Shown here piece after piece: positions 43,615 through 51,113 of a stretch of 64,000 bases of DNA (positions are counted from its first letter, which is position 1; each line of letters starts with the position of its first letter). The position numbers and the translations under genes were made by a program. The notes below the pieces were generated by a model. It saw only the letters and a program-made list of their open reading frames with translations, had not been told where the DNA came from and did not search any database. The stretch covers positions 1 to 64,000 of the forward strand of contig JAJYSP010000006.1 in the NCBI GenBank assembly GCA_021793515.1, given 5' to 3'. The stretch comes from Actinomycetes bacterium. Its GTDB lineage: Bacteria; Actinomycetota; Acidimicrobiia; Acidimicrobiales; RAAP-2.

Positions 43615-44178
43615 TCAGGCGACCACGGTGACGTAGCCGCGCATGTAGCCGTTGTGCGCCATCGCCCACTTGTCACAGGGCAGGGCGCAGAACCACTGGA
43701 TGGTTCCCGGCTTGGTGGGCTTAATCGTGAAGTGGGTGATCGACGGCGACGAGGCGGTGCCCGCCGGGGCCACAGCACTCACGTTCAGGTCGGGCGACAT
43801 CCACGAATGCGACTGCACGTCGTAGTTGTAGATCGTGACGTCGTAGGTCTTGCCGACGGTCATGGTGAAGGTTCCTGGGACGAAGGCGTCATGGACCAAG
43901 CCATCGGGGCCCTTCACGCCACCGAGCGGCGGCGGGTTGATCTCGAGCTTCACCTGGACGGCGTTTGAGGCGCTCGCGGGTACGACGGCGCTGGTCGACG
44001 CGCCGGGGGCCGGGGTCGTGCCCGTCACCTTGTGCCAGATCGCGCCGGCGCCGGCGGTGATCGCAAAGACGACCGCCGCGACGATGACAATCCCCGCGAT
44101 CAAGTTCACCAGTCCGCGAACCCGATGTGTCTCTGCTCCGCCGTTACCTCGGTTCACCACGGTCGTTTCGCTGCTCAT
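43615..44178 (-). CDS. Membrane-anchored cupredoxin with a full CuA-like ligand set
   Basis: 187 residues from ATG 44178 (AGGAG six bases upstream; ATG 44181 is possible). N-terminal anchor LVNLIAGIVIVAAVVFAITAGAGAI, then a cupredoxin domain resembling the outer domain of haem-copper oxidase subunit II. DVQSHSWMSPDL matches the DVxHSFWxP loop with the first His. WFCALPCDKWAMAHNGYM has Cys-x3-Cys, a His and a Met, with a longer loop than canonical CuA. First gene of the minus-strand operon. No oxidase subunit I is encoded here, so the acceptor or donor is unknown. Confidence 0.8.
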   Translation of the reverse strand: MSSETTVVNRGNGGAETHRVRGLVNLIAGIVIVAAVVFAITAGAGAIWHKVTGTTPAPGASTSAVVPASASNAVQVKLEINPPPLGGVKGPDGLVHDAFVPGTFTMTVGKTYDVTIYNYDVQSHSWMSPDLNVSAVAPAGTASSPSITHFTIKPTKPGTIQWFCALPCDKWAMAHNGYMRGYVTVVA

Positions 44179-44195
44179 CATTCGCTCCTCCCGGC

Positions 44196-44211
44196 CACCA
44201 TCACGATGGTG
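44196..44211. promoter_or_regulatory. Inverted repeat CACCATC-AC-GATGGTG in the cupredoxin operon leader
   Basis: Perfect 7-bp arms only a few bases before the ribosome-binding site of the first cupredoxin gene. In the mRNA it would be a tight hairpin next to the start region and could limit translation. As DNA it could be a repressor site. Confidence 0.4.
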
Positions 44212-44249
44212 ATTCGGACCTTGACCATCCTTGGGCCGCGAGCGGAGAC

Positions 44250-44255
44250 TTTCTA
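44250..44255 (-). promoter_or_regulatory. Possible -10 element for the cupredoxin operon
   Basis: TAGAAA on the minus strand. A start about seven bases further would put the 44276-44297 inverted repeat centre near -43. The last base does not fit TANNNT, so this is tentative. Confidence 0.35.
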
Positions 44256-44275
44256 GAGAAATCCCTCGGGTCCGT

Positions 44276-44297
44276 CGTCCCGTGGAATCACGGGACG
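44276..44297. promoter_or_regulatory. Operator copy 1 (CCGTGGAATCACGG core) for the cupredoxin operon
   Basis: Nine-base perfect arms CGTCCCGTG and CACGGGACG around GAAT. The 14-base core CCGTGGAATCACGG differs by one base from the copy in front of the response-regulator gene. Proposed binding site of the NarL-type regulator encoded at 44559. The rest of the 380-base divergent region (44179-44558) holds no gene I can support. Confidence 0.6.
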
Positions 44298-44509
44298 CGC
44301 GAGAGCCATCGCGACGTCGAGGCCGTCCTGTGCGTCGGTCGCGATGACGTCCGCGGACACGAGCGACTCGGTGCGCTCCTCGCGTGGATGGGCCTCACGA
44401 CGGCAGTGTCGCGAACGCCCGGTCGGTGGATCCCCGTTCGGGCCGCACGCCCGTACTCGCGTCGTGACGTCGGTCGTGGTCACAACACGTGCTTTTTCAG
44501 GTCTTTCGT

Positions 44510-44523
44510 CCGTGGATTCACGG
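44510..44523. promoter_or_regulatory. Operator copy 2 (CCGTGGATTCACGG) for the two-component system
   Basis: Perfect 5-bp arms around GATT. Its centre is 42.5 bases upstream of the GTG at 44559, which is also the predicted transcription start. That is the usual place for a class II activator and suggests positive autoregulation. Confidence 0.6.
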
Positions 44524-44546
44524 TAAAGACCGGGGGGACACTGCCG

Positions 44547-44552
44547 TAAGGT
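44547..44552 (+). promoter_or_regulatory. Leaderless-type -10 element for the NarL-type regulator
   Basis: TAAGGT, six bases, then GTG 44559. No good -35 is visible, as expected for an activator-dependent promoter. Confidence 0.55.
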
Positions 44553-44558
44553 GATGTC

Positions 44559-45233
44559 GTGGCCGACACCGAAGTGGTCAATTCGAGGTCGATATCCGTC
44601 ATCGTGGTTGACGATCACGAGGTCGTGCGAGAAGGAACCCGCAAGATGCTCGAGCGAGACCCCGATATCGTGGTGGTCGACGAGGTGGGCTCGGTCCAGG
44701 ACGCCCTCGTGTCCGCGCGGCGATTGCGCCCCCGGCTCATGGTCATCGACGTCGAGTTGCCCGACGGCAGTGGCGTCGAGGTCGTGCGCGAAGTTGTGGC
44801 CGAGAAATTGCCGATCCGTTGCCTGATGCTCTCAGCCCACGACGACTACGTCTACTTCTCCGAGGCGCTCGCCGCGGGCGCCGGCGGTTACCTCTTGAAG
44901 ACCGCGAGTGCGGCGGAATTCGTGGCCGCGGCCCGGACCGTCTCGGTGGGCGGCACGGTCATCGACGGCTCGCTCTCGCACCGGCTCGCCGGTCGGCGTC
45001 AACCACCCGAAGAGGAGCTGATTCACCGGCTCACGGCGCGCGAGCTCGACGTCATCGCCGCCCTCGTGCGGGGCCGCTCCAACAAGGAGATCGCCCTAGA
45101 ACTCGGCATCGGACTGCGCACCATCGAGAGTTACGTCTCGGCGATCCTCAACAAGCTGGGCGTGCGCTCACGAACCGAAGCGACGATCTTCGCGATCGAA
45201 CACCACCTCGCGTCACCCAAACCGAGCAAGTGA
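44559..45233 (+). CDS. NarL/FixJ-family response regulator
   Basis: 224 residues. Receiver domain VIVVDDHEVVREGTRKML with phospho-acceptor Asp64 in MVIDVELPDGSG, and a LuxR-type helix-turn-helix LTARELDVIAALVRGRSNKEIALELGIGLRTIESYVSAILNKLG. A DNA-binding dimer is expected when phosphorylated. It overlaps the kinase gene by GTGA, so they are cognate. It is divergent from the cupredoxin-NrfD operon, and matching inverted repeats stand in front of both units, so this is the probable regulator of the redox operon. Confidence 0.93.
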   Translation: MADTEVVNSRSISVIVVDDHEVVREGTRKMLERDPDIVVVDEVGSVQDALVSARRLRPRLMVIDVELPDGSGVEVVREVVAEKLPIRCLMLSAHDDYVYFSEALAAGAGGYLLKTASAAEFVAAARTVSVGGTVIDGSLSHRLAGRRQPPEEELIHRLTARELDVIAALVRGRSNKEIALELGIGLRTIESYVSAILNKLGVRSRTEATIFAIEHHLASPKPSK

Positions 45234-46669
45234 GTACGCCCAACCCCCGTATCCCGATCCGTGAGATCCTCGTGCGGGCACTGCACCCGCCCGTTCGCGA
45301 ATGGGCCTTTTGGGGCGTGCAGGCAATGGTGGTGTTCTGGGCCGTGATCCACGTGTGGGTCGACATGAGTAGCGCGTTGCACGGCAGCGTCCTGCCCTAC
45401 GGCGTGCCGATCGACCTGCTGCTGATCCCAGTCGGCTACGCCGCCCTGCGTTATGGCCTCTCCGGTTCGGCCGCCACCACCATCTGGGCGATCCTGCTGT
45501 GGATGCCCGACCTCCTGATCCCCGACGACCAGGGCCACTACCAGCAAGACCTCGTCCAACTCTTCGTCGTCACGGTGGTCGCACTCTTCGTTGGGCTCGA
45601 GATCGAGCGTGCCCACCTCGAACGGGCTCGCGCCGAGGTCGCCGAGGCCGAACGTCGCGTCGCCGAGCAGCACTACCACCGGCTCTTCGATGTGAACACG
45701 GCGCCGATCTTCCTGATCGATCCGTCGGGCACCGTGTTGGAGGCCAATCCCGCGGCGTTGCACCTGAGTGCCGGCGCGACGGCACGGCGGATCACCGACC
45801 TGTTCGATCTCGCCGACCACGACCTTGTCGAAGGCCGGACGAATCAGCTCACCATCCAGCAATCCGACGATGACGAGGAGCGCAACTTCCGCGTCTCAGT
45901 CACCAATTTCGAACCGAGCGCCGTTGGGCCGATTCGCCAGGTGGTCCTCGAGGACGTCACCGAGGAGTACCGCTCCGAGCGCGAGGCGCGAGCCTGGGCG
46001 ATCGAGGTCCTGCGGGCCCAAGAGGACGAGCGGCGTCGCATCGCCCGCGAAATCCACGACGACCCGCTGCAGCGTCTTCTCCAACTGGCCCGACGTCTCG
46101 AGGTCCTCGGCTCCCCGAGCGAGCAAATGGATGGTGACGAGCGCGTCGAGCAGTTCGTCACGGTGCGCGAAGAGTTGCTCAACGTCGTCGGGCACCTGCG
46201 CGAGGTCACCCGCGGACTGCACCCGGCCGGACTCGACCAACACGGGCTCGTCGCGGCGGTCCGTGGACTGCTCGTCGACCTCGAGGTCGACGAGGGCCTC
46301 GTCACCGACTTCATCGTCACCGGGGACATCGTCAGCGGTTCCCACGAGGCCGAGGTCGGGCTCTTTCGCATCGTTCAAGAGGCGGTGCGCAACGTCATCC
46401 GCCACGCCCGAGCGGCGAACCTCGTCGTGTCGATCCACTACGTGAAAGATTGCGCGCACGTCACGATCGTCGACGACGGCGTCGGCTTCGACGTGAGCCG
46501 CGACAGTCTCGTCTCGGGCAATCACCTTGGGATCTTGAGCATGCGCGAGCGCGCGAACCTCCTCGACGGTCACTGCGAGGTCACCTCGACGATCGGCGAG
46601 GGGACGACGGTCGAAGCCACCGTGCCGCTGCACCGCGTGGCGGTCGAGGCCATGGTCCGTCGCGACTGA
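45230..46669 (+). CDS. NarL-type sensor histidine kinase (HisKA_3) with PAS domain
   Basis: 479 residues from GTG 45230; the ORF-track start lies in the regulator gene. N-terminal membrane region with about four helices (residues 25-125), a coiled linker, a PAS domain (HYHRLFDVNTAPIFLIDPSGTVLEANPAALHL), the H-box RRRIAREIHDDPLQRLLQLARRL with His276, and a HATPase domain (EAVRNVIRHARA, DDGVGFDV, GILSMRERANLL, GEGTTVEATVPL). The PAS domain has no obvious haem or Fe-S cysteine motif. A membrane-linked redox or quinone signal is possible (inference). Confidence 0.92.
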   Translation: MSTPNPRIPIREILVRALHPPVREWAFWGVQAMVVFWAVIHVWVDMSSALHGSVLPYGVPIDLLLIPVGYAALRYGLSGSAATTIWAILLWMPDLLIPDDQGHYQQDLVQLFVVTVVALFVGLEIERAHLERARAEVAEAERRVAEQHYHRLFDVNTAPIFLIDPSGTVLEANPAALHLSAGATARRITDLFDLADHDLVEGRTNQLTIQQSDDDEERNFRVSVTNFEPSAVGPIRQVVLEDVTEEYRSEREARAWAIEVLRAQEDERRRIAREIHDDPLQRLLQLARRLEVLGSPSEQMDGDERVEQFVTVREELLNVVGHLREVTRGLHPAGLDQHGLVAAVRGLLVDLEVDEGLVTDFIVTGDIVSGSHEAEVGLFRIVQEAVRNVIRHARAANLVVSIHYVKDCAHVTIVDDGVGFDVSRDSLVSGNHLGILSMRERANLLDGHCEVTSTIGEGTTVEATVPLHRVAVEAMVRRD

Positions 46670-46685
46670 TCGCGTCGGTGGTCGC

Positions 46686-47645
46686 TTACTGGGCAGCGAC
46701 TCGTGGCTTCGACAACGGCCAGAACGTCCACGCGAGGAGTGCGATCAGCGGTCCGGAGTTGACGTCCGTACCCTGCGCCGTCAGGAGTCCGCCGAAGTCC
46801 TGGACGAGCCACACGAACGCGGCGAAGACCATCGCGACAATCAGTGCCGGCCGCACGAGTGCTGGCTTGGCGACGGTGATCGCAATGACGAGACTGACCA
46901 GCGCGAGGCCGAGCGAGAACGCGAGGCCGCGACCAGCGAACACGGTCGCGAGGCCGTGGTCGATCGACCGGACCCAGCCCGGCTCACCGGACGCCGCGCC
47001 CATCACCAGGTCGTGCATCGCCTGGGGCGCCCGATTCGCAGGGAGCAGGAAGTACACCGCGAAGTCGACCCAGAGCACGACCCAGGCCGCTATCGCGCCT
47101 CGGCGACCCCAAGGACCGGCGTCGACGACCGAGGTCGCGTCACCACGATTAGACGGCCAGATCAAAATCGCGATCACGGCGTAGAGCACGACCGCACCCG
47201 GTTGACCCGCGAGCGGCGAGCCGCCGGCGAATACACCACCGAACCCCTCGGCGAACCACCAGACCGCCAGGCTCCAGACGATCGAGGTCCCCAAGGCAAA
47301 TCGGGCAGTGGGGCGCCAGAACAGGCCGAGCGCGATCACGAGTTGCAAGGTGGCGTAGAGCGCGTTCCACCACGCGATGTCGTGGACCATGAAGTGGTCC
47401 GCCCAGATCATGGGTTGCACGATCAGCCACGGGCTCCCCGACGCTGCCGGTTCGAGTGCGCCGGTCACGAAGGCCTTGGTGAACATGAAGGGCTGGAACT
47501 GGAGGGCCGCGTCAACGAGCCAGATGACGCCGAGAGCGATCTGGAGTGTACGCCGGCGCACCTCGAGCGGTGTCGTCGTGGCGTGCGTCGTCGTCCGACT
47601 CCGCCAACGAGTTGACGTCATGGGATTGACTACGTGACTCGACAC
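46686..47645 (-). CDS. Polytopic membrane protein of the redox regulon (DoxX-like, unrecognised)
   Basis: 319 residues from GTG 47645, with AGGAGG five bases upstream; the ORF-track GTG at 47651 lies too close to that site. About eight membrane helices; phrases WLVDAALQFQPFMFTKAFV, WWFAEGFGGVFAGGSPLAGQPGAVVLYAVIA and LLPANRAPQAMHDLVMGAASGEPGW. The layout recalls DoxX/DoxD-like membrane proteins, some of which act as thiosulfate:quinone oxidoreductase subunits, but I cannot confirm the family. The His/Trp-rich segment IWADHFMVHDIAWWNALYA could bind a metal or quinone. An operator-like repeat 60 bases upstream links it to the cupredoxin operon. Confidence 0.7.
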   Translation of the reverse strand: MSSHVVNPMTSTRWRSRTTTHATTTPLEVRRRTLQIALGVIWLVDAALQFQPFMFTKAFVTGALEPAASGSPWLIVQPMIWADHFMVHDIAWWNALYATLQLVIALGLFWRPTARFALGTSIVWSLAVWWFAEGFGGVFAGGSPLAGQPGAVVLYAVIAILIWPSNRGDATSVVDAGPWGRRGAIAAWVVLWVDFAVYFLLPANRAPQAMHDLVMGAASGEPGWVRSIDHGLATVFAGRGLAFSLGLALVSLVIAITVAKPALVRPALIVAMVFAAFVWLVQDFGGLLTAQGTDVNSGPLIALLAWTFWPLSKPRVAAQ

Positions 47646-47704
47646 CGGCACCTCCTCACGATTCGGCCGGCATCAATCCTGTTTGGACACGCGTCGCATC
47701 ACTA

Positions 47705-47718
47705 GCGTGAAACCACGG
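47705..47718. promoter_or_regulatory. Operator copy 3 (CCGTGGTTTCACGC on the minus strand)
   Basis: Reads GCGTGAAACCACGG on the plus strand. Matches the CCGTGGWWTCACGS consensus, with four-base perfect arms CGTG/CACG and one outer mismatch. It lies 60 bases upstream of the membrane protein gene, in the short gap after dnaB. Confidence 0.5.
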
Positions 47719-47737
47719 TCCCGCGCCTCGTATTGCC

Positions 47738-47762
47738 ACGGGGCTGGCCGGGAGGCCCCTGG
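47738..47762 (-). terminator. Weak stem-loop after dnaB
   Basis: GGGGC and GCCCC arms about ten bases apart, just after the dnaB stop on the minus strand. No T-run. It could end the dnaB transcript. Confidence 0.3.
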
Positions 47763-47767
47763 ACTAT

Positions 47768-49135
47768 TTAGAAGTCGCGAGCCTCGGCGACATTGTCGAA
47801 GCGCGCGAACTCGCCTCGCCAGGTCAAGTGGGCACTGCGGGTCGGTCCGTTACGGTTCTTGCCCACAATCACCTCGGCGTCGGCCTTCTTGTCGTTGGAC
47901 ACGTCACCGTACTGCTCGGGCCGGAAGAGGAAGAGCACGACGTCGGCGTCTTGCTCGAGCGAACCCGACTCACGAAGGTCCGACATGATCGGCCGCTTGT
48001 CGGCACGATCCTCGAGTTTTCGCGACAGCTGGGAAAGGGCGATCACCGGGCACTGGAGCTCGCGGGCGAGGATCTTCAGAGACCGGCTCATCTCGGACAC
48101 CTCCACCTGACGGTTCTCGGCGCGCGAACGCGAGCTCATGAGCTGAATGTAGTCAACGATCACCACGCCGAGATCGCCCTGCTGTTGTTTGATTCGCCGT
48201 GCGCGGGCCCGCACATCCATCACCGTCAGGGACGGGTTGTCGTCAATGAAGATCTTGGCCGGAGCAAGGAAGCTGAACGCCTCGTGGGCGATTCGCCAGT
48301 CGTTGTCATTGAGGTCGCCGGTTCGCAGCTTGGACGAGTCGATCCGCGCCGTGGACGCGAGGATTCGCTCGGCCAACTCCTGTCGGCTCATCTCGAGCGA
48401 GAAGTAGAGCGCGGGACGCCCGACGACGGCCCCGACGTGCACGAGGATGCCGAGGGCGAAGGCCGTCTTTCCGGTACCGGGTCGGGCGCCCACGATCGTC
48501 AGACTGGTGGGCTGGAGCCCTTGGAGCACGAGATCGAGTGAGCGGTACCCCGTCTCCAACCCGTTCAACTGCCCCCGAGTCTCGCCACGGGTCTCGAGGA
48601 TGTTGGCCTCCTCGAGCAGGAGTCCCTGGAGCAACGAGACCGAGTCGATCCGGCGGTTGTCCGCAATCGCGTTGATCTTGCGCTCGGCCTCGTCGATCAG
48701 GCCCGACACGTCGTCGGTCGGGCGGTAGGCGTCGTCGACCACCTCACCGGCCACGGCGATCAGTCGTCGCTGCTGGGCTTTGTCGCGCACGATCTCCGCG
48801 TAGTGCTGGGCGTTCGCGGCCGAGGGCGTGTTGAGTTGGAGCGAGGACAGCACGGCGAGCTCGACCGCCGCAGCCCCGTGCTCCTGCAGCTTCGCCTGGA
48901 CCGTCACGTAGTCGACGGGTTCGGCCGCGTTCACGAGCGCGACAATCGCGGTGAAGATCTGACCGTGCAGCGGACGATAGAAGTCCTCCGCGCTCACGGT
49001 CTCGTAGGCGATGCTCACGGCCTCGGGTGACAGGAGCATGGCGCCAATGAGCGACTCCTCGGCTTCGAGGGCGCTCGGCGGTACGCGGCCGCCACCCGGC
49101 AGCGTCCGACCACGGTCCGATTCAAGTTGCGTCAT
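47768..49135 (-). CDS. dnaB: Replicative DNA helicase DnaB
   Basis: 455 residues. N-terminal DnaG-interaction domain (PPSALEAEESLIGAMLLSPEAV) and C-terminal RecA-like motor: Walker A GARPGTGKTAFALG, Walker B VVIVDYIQLMS, then VIALSQLSRKLEDR and LRESGSLEQDADVVLFL. The hexamer unwinds the fork at replication. No intein, unlike in some mycobacteria. A strong stem-loop separates it from rplI, so it may have its own promoter in the 170-base gap. Confidence 0.97.
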   Translation of the reverse strand: MTQLESDRGRTLPGGGRVPPSALEAEESLIGAMLLSPEAVSIAYETVSAEDFYRPLHGQIFTAIVALVNAAEPVDYVTVQAKLQEHGAAAVELAVLSSLQLNTPSAANAQHYAEIVRDKAQQRRLIAVAGEVVDDAYRPTDDVSGLIDEAERKINAIADNRRIDSVSLLQGLLLEEANILETRGETRGQLNGLETGYRSLDLVLQGLQPTSLTIVGARPGTGKTAFALGILVHVGAVVGRPALYFSLEMSRQELAERILASTARIDSSKLRTGDLNDNDWRIAHEAFSFLAPAKIFIDDNPSLTVMDVRARARRIKQQQGDLGVVIVDYIQLMSSRSRAENRQVEVSEMSRSLKILARELQCPVIALSQLSRKLEDRADKRPIMSDLRESGSLEQDADVVLFLFRPEQYGDVSNDKKADAEVIVGKNRNGPTRSAHLTWRGEFARFDNVAEARDF

Positions 49136-49251
49136 AAGACATCAACGGTCGCCGACAACGCCTGTGCAGCGCAAGAACAACAACGTGGGGAAAATGCTGT
49201 GTCTAACCTCACGACAACAGAATGCCCCGTCCCTGTGACACGACTGGGACG

Positions 49252-49286
49252 TGACGACGCGCCGGGTAGAACCCGGCGCGTCGTCA
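49252..49286 (-). terminator. Long GC-rich stem-loop between rplI and dnaB
   Basis: Fifteen to sixteen perfectly paired bases (arms beginning GACGACGCGCCGGG) with a three-base loop, 18 bases after the rplI stop. No T-run on the minus strand. Probable end of the rpsF-ssb-rpsR-rplI transcript. Confidence 0.6.
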
Positions 49287-49303
49287 TCATTCGATCTTCG
49301 GTG

Positions 49304-49750
49304 TTACTTAGCGACCACCTCGACGGTGATCGTGGCCTCGACACCGTCGAACAGCGTGGCACTGGCCGTCGCCGGGCCGACCTCTTTGAGGTGTTCGGCC
49401 ATGTGGATCGCGGCACGGTCGAGGGAGATCCCCGTCGCCGTTCGAAGGGCGTTGACGATGTCGGCCTCGGTCACCGATCCGAACAGTCGTCCGTTACTGC
49501 CCGCACGGGCCGCCACGGTCACCGTAGCGGCCTCGATGACCGAACGCTGGGCCATCGCCGCCTCACGGCTCTGCGCGTCGCGCAGGTCACGCTTCTTACG
49601 CATCGAGGCGGCCTGCAATTCCATCGTGTCAGTGGCGGCGAGCGCCGCGCCCGATGGGAGCAGGTAGTTCCGCGCGTAACCGGTCTTGACGTCCACGATG
49701 TCGCCGCGGCGTCCAAGCCCCTGGACATCACTGCGCAACAGGATCTTCAT
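49304..49750 (-). CDS. rplI: 50S ribosomal protein L9
   Basis: 148 residues. N-terminal [32 protein letters not shown] is the L9 signature with the 23S rRNA-binding domain; a helix links it to the C-terminal domain ([12 protein letters not shown]). It overlaps rpsR by ATGA. Last gene of the rpsF-ssb-rpsR-rplI unit. Confidence 0.97.
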   Translation of the reverse strand: MKILLRSDVQGLGRRGDIVDVKTGYARNYLLPSGAALAATDTMELQAASMRKKRDLRDAQSREAAMAQRSVIEAATVTVAARAGSNGRLFGSVTEADIVNALRTATGISLDRAAIHMAEHLKEVGPATASATLFDGVEATITVEVVAK

Positions 49751-50205
49751 TCGCCCACCTCCTCGGTGGCCATGAACACTGCCGCCGCTTCACTCGCGTC
49801 CTCGAGCATCGCGTCGTCGACGCTGACCTCGGGCGACTCGACCTCAGCCTCGGCGACGGCGGCCTCACGGTCGGGACGCGGGCCGCGCGGTCCGCGATCG
49901 TCTCGACCACCGCGGCCGCCGCGACGCTCGGTCACGGTGCGCTGCGTGTAGGGCAAGAGCGCCAGTTCGCGCGCGGTCTTGATCGCGTCGGTGACGTCAC
50001 GCTGGTGCTGCTGACAGTTGCCCGACACCCGACGGCCGCGAATCTTGCCACGGTCGGAGATGTACTTGCGCAACTGGGCCAAGTCCTTGTAGTCGACCGT
50101 GCCGACGCCGTGTTGGCAGAAGGCACAAGGCTTCTTCTTGACGCCGCGGCGGGTGTCGATCTTCGGCGCGCGCTTTGGCGGCTTCGGGTTATTGATACGT
50201 GGCAT
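49747..50205 (-). CDS. rpsR: 30S ribosomal protein S18 with a long C-terminal tail
   Basis: 152 residues, about twice the usual length. The core (residues about 22-90) has [48 protein letters not shown], with a Cys-x2-Cys and a later Cys-x2-x-His arrangement: a zinc-binding (C+) type S18. The rest is a low-complexity tail, first basic ([20 protein letters not shown]), then acidic. The tail overlaps the rplI start. The S18 partner on the ribosome, S6, is encoded two genes upstream. Confidence 0.95.
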   Translation of the reverse strand: MPRINNPKPPKRAPKIDTRRGVKKKPCAFCQHGVGTVDYKDLAQLRKYISDRGKIRGRRVSGNCQQHQRDVTDAIKTARELALLPYTQRTVTERRGGRGGRDDRGPRGPRPDREAAVAEAEVESPEVSVDDAMLEDASEAAAVFMATEEVGE

Positions 50206-50654
50206 TAGAAAGGCTCCTCGTCGTAGGCGTACGTGGTGGGTTCGTTGGGTCGGGGCGTTGCGGGGCGTTCAGCGTCACGGAACGGGGCGTCGGGTCGCGG
50301 TGTCTTGGTGACCACCGCGGTGGCGAAGCGGAGCGACGGTGCGATCTCGTCAGCATTGATCTCGACGATCGAACGCTTGTCGCCATTCTCGGTCTCCCAG
50401 CTGCGCTGCTCCAGGCGACCCGTGACGACCACGCGCGTGCCCTTGGACAACGAGTTGGCCGCGTTCTCGGCCATCGGCCCGTAGCCGGTCACCTCGAAAT
50501 ACGAGACTCGCTCTTCCCACTCCTGGGTCTGGCGATTCTGCCAGCGGCGGTTCACCGCCACCGACAGCCGGACTGCCGCTTGGCCGCTATTGAGGAACTT
50601 CAACTCCGGGTCGCGGGTTATGTTGCCCACGATCGTGATGGTGTTGTCAGGCAT
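50205..50654 (-). CDS. ssb: Single-stranded DNA-binding protein
   Basis: 149 residues. OB fold with [35 protein letters not shown] and [30 protein letters not shown], and the acidic C-terminal tip TYAYDEEPF, which recruits repair and replication partners. Lies between rpsF and rpsR, the usual order. Overlaps the rpsR start by one base. Confidence 0.97.
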   Translation of the reverse strand: MPDNTITIVGNITRDPELKFLNSGQAAVRLSVAVNRRWQNRQTQEWEERVSYFEVTGYGPMAENAANSLSKGTRVVVTGRLEQRSWETENGDKRSIVEINADEIAPSLRFATAVVTKTPRPDAPFRDAERPATPRPNEPTTYAYDEEPF

Positions 50655-50663
50655 CTGCTCTCC

Positions 50664-51002
50664 TTACACTTCCTCGGAGCGGGCCGGGGTCGACGCGGGA
50701 ACGCGACGGCTGGGACGCTCGTTTCGACGAAGAATCTTGAAGCGCAGCACTTCATCGGACAGGGTCAAAATCCGGTGTAACTCGTCAACGGTCGTCGATT
50801 CTCCGGCGAACTCAACGAGCACGTAGTACCCCTCTTTGCGCTTCTTGATCTCGTACGCCAGTGGGCGCTTTCCCCAACGGTCGATGGTTCCCGGGGTTCC
50901 ACCATTCGTACGGATCGTCTCGAGTGCGCGGTCGAGCGCTACCTGGATCAACTGTGCGTCGACGGTCGTGTCGAACACAATCATGGTTTCATACGGCCTC
51001 AT
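50664..51002 (-). CDS. rpsF: 30S ribosomal protein S6
   Basis: 112 residues from ATG 51002, with AAGGAAG about six bases upstream; the GTG at 51008 used by the ORF track lies inside that site. MRPYETMIVFDTTVDAQLI, NGGTPGTIDRWGKRPLAYEIKKRKEGYYVLVEFAGE is the S6 fold. First gene of the operon; its structured leader is listed separately. Confidence 0.96.
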   Translation of the reverse strand: MRPYETMIVFDTTVDAQLIQVALDRALETIRTNGGTPGTIDRWGKRPLAYEIKKRKEGYYVLVEFAGESTTVDELHRILTLSDEVLRFKILRRNERPSRRVPASTPARSEEV

Positions 51003-51015
51003 GGCCACTTCCTTT

Positions 51016-51059
51016 CCCTGTGGTCCGGCGTGCCGGGCTGCGCGGAAAACGCAGCAGGG
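51016..51059 (-). promoter_or_regulatory. Structured 5' leader of the rpsF operon, candidate S6:S18 site
   Basis: On the minus strand CCCTG and CAGGG arms enclose two hairpins: CTGCG...CGCAG and CCGG-CACG-CCGG. It stands right before the rpsF ribosome-binding site. Bacterial rpsF leaders often carry an RNA bound by the S6:S18 complex. The CCG elements fit loosely. Structure seen, role inferred. Confidence 0.4.
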
Positions 51060-51113
51060 TTCATTCCCATCACCGATGGGACCGATAAGTCTAGCCCAGG
51101 GGACCGATTCTGG

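Noticed and set aside
44253-44618. 121-residue ORF across the divergent regulatory region
   Set aside because: Overlaps the regulator start and the operators; no ribosome-binding site or homology signs.
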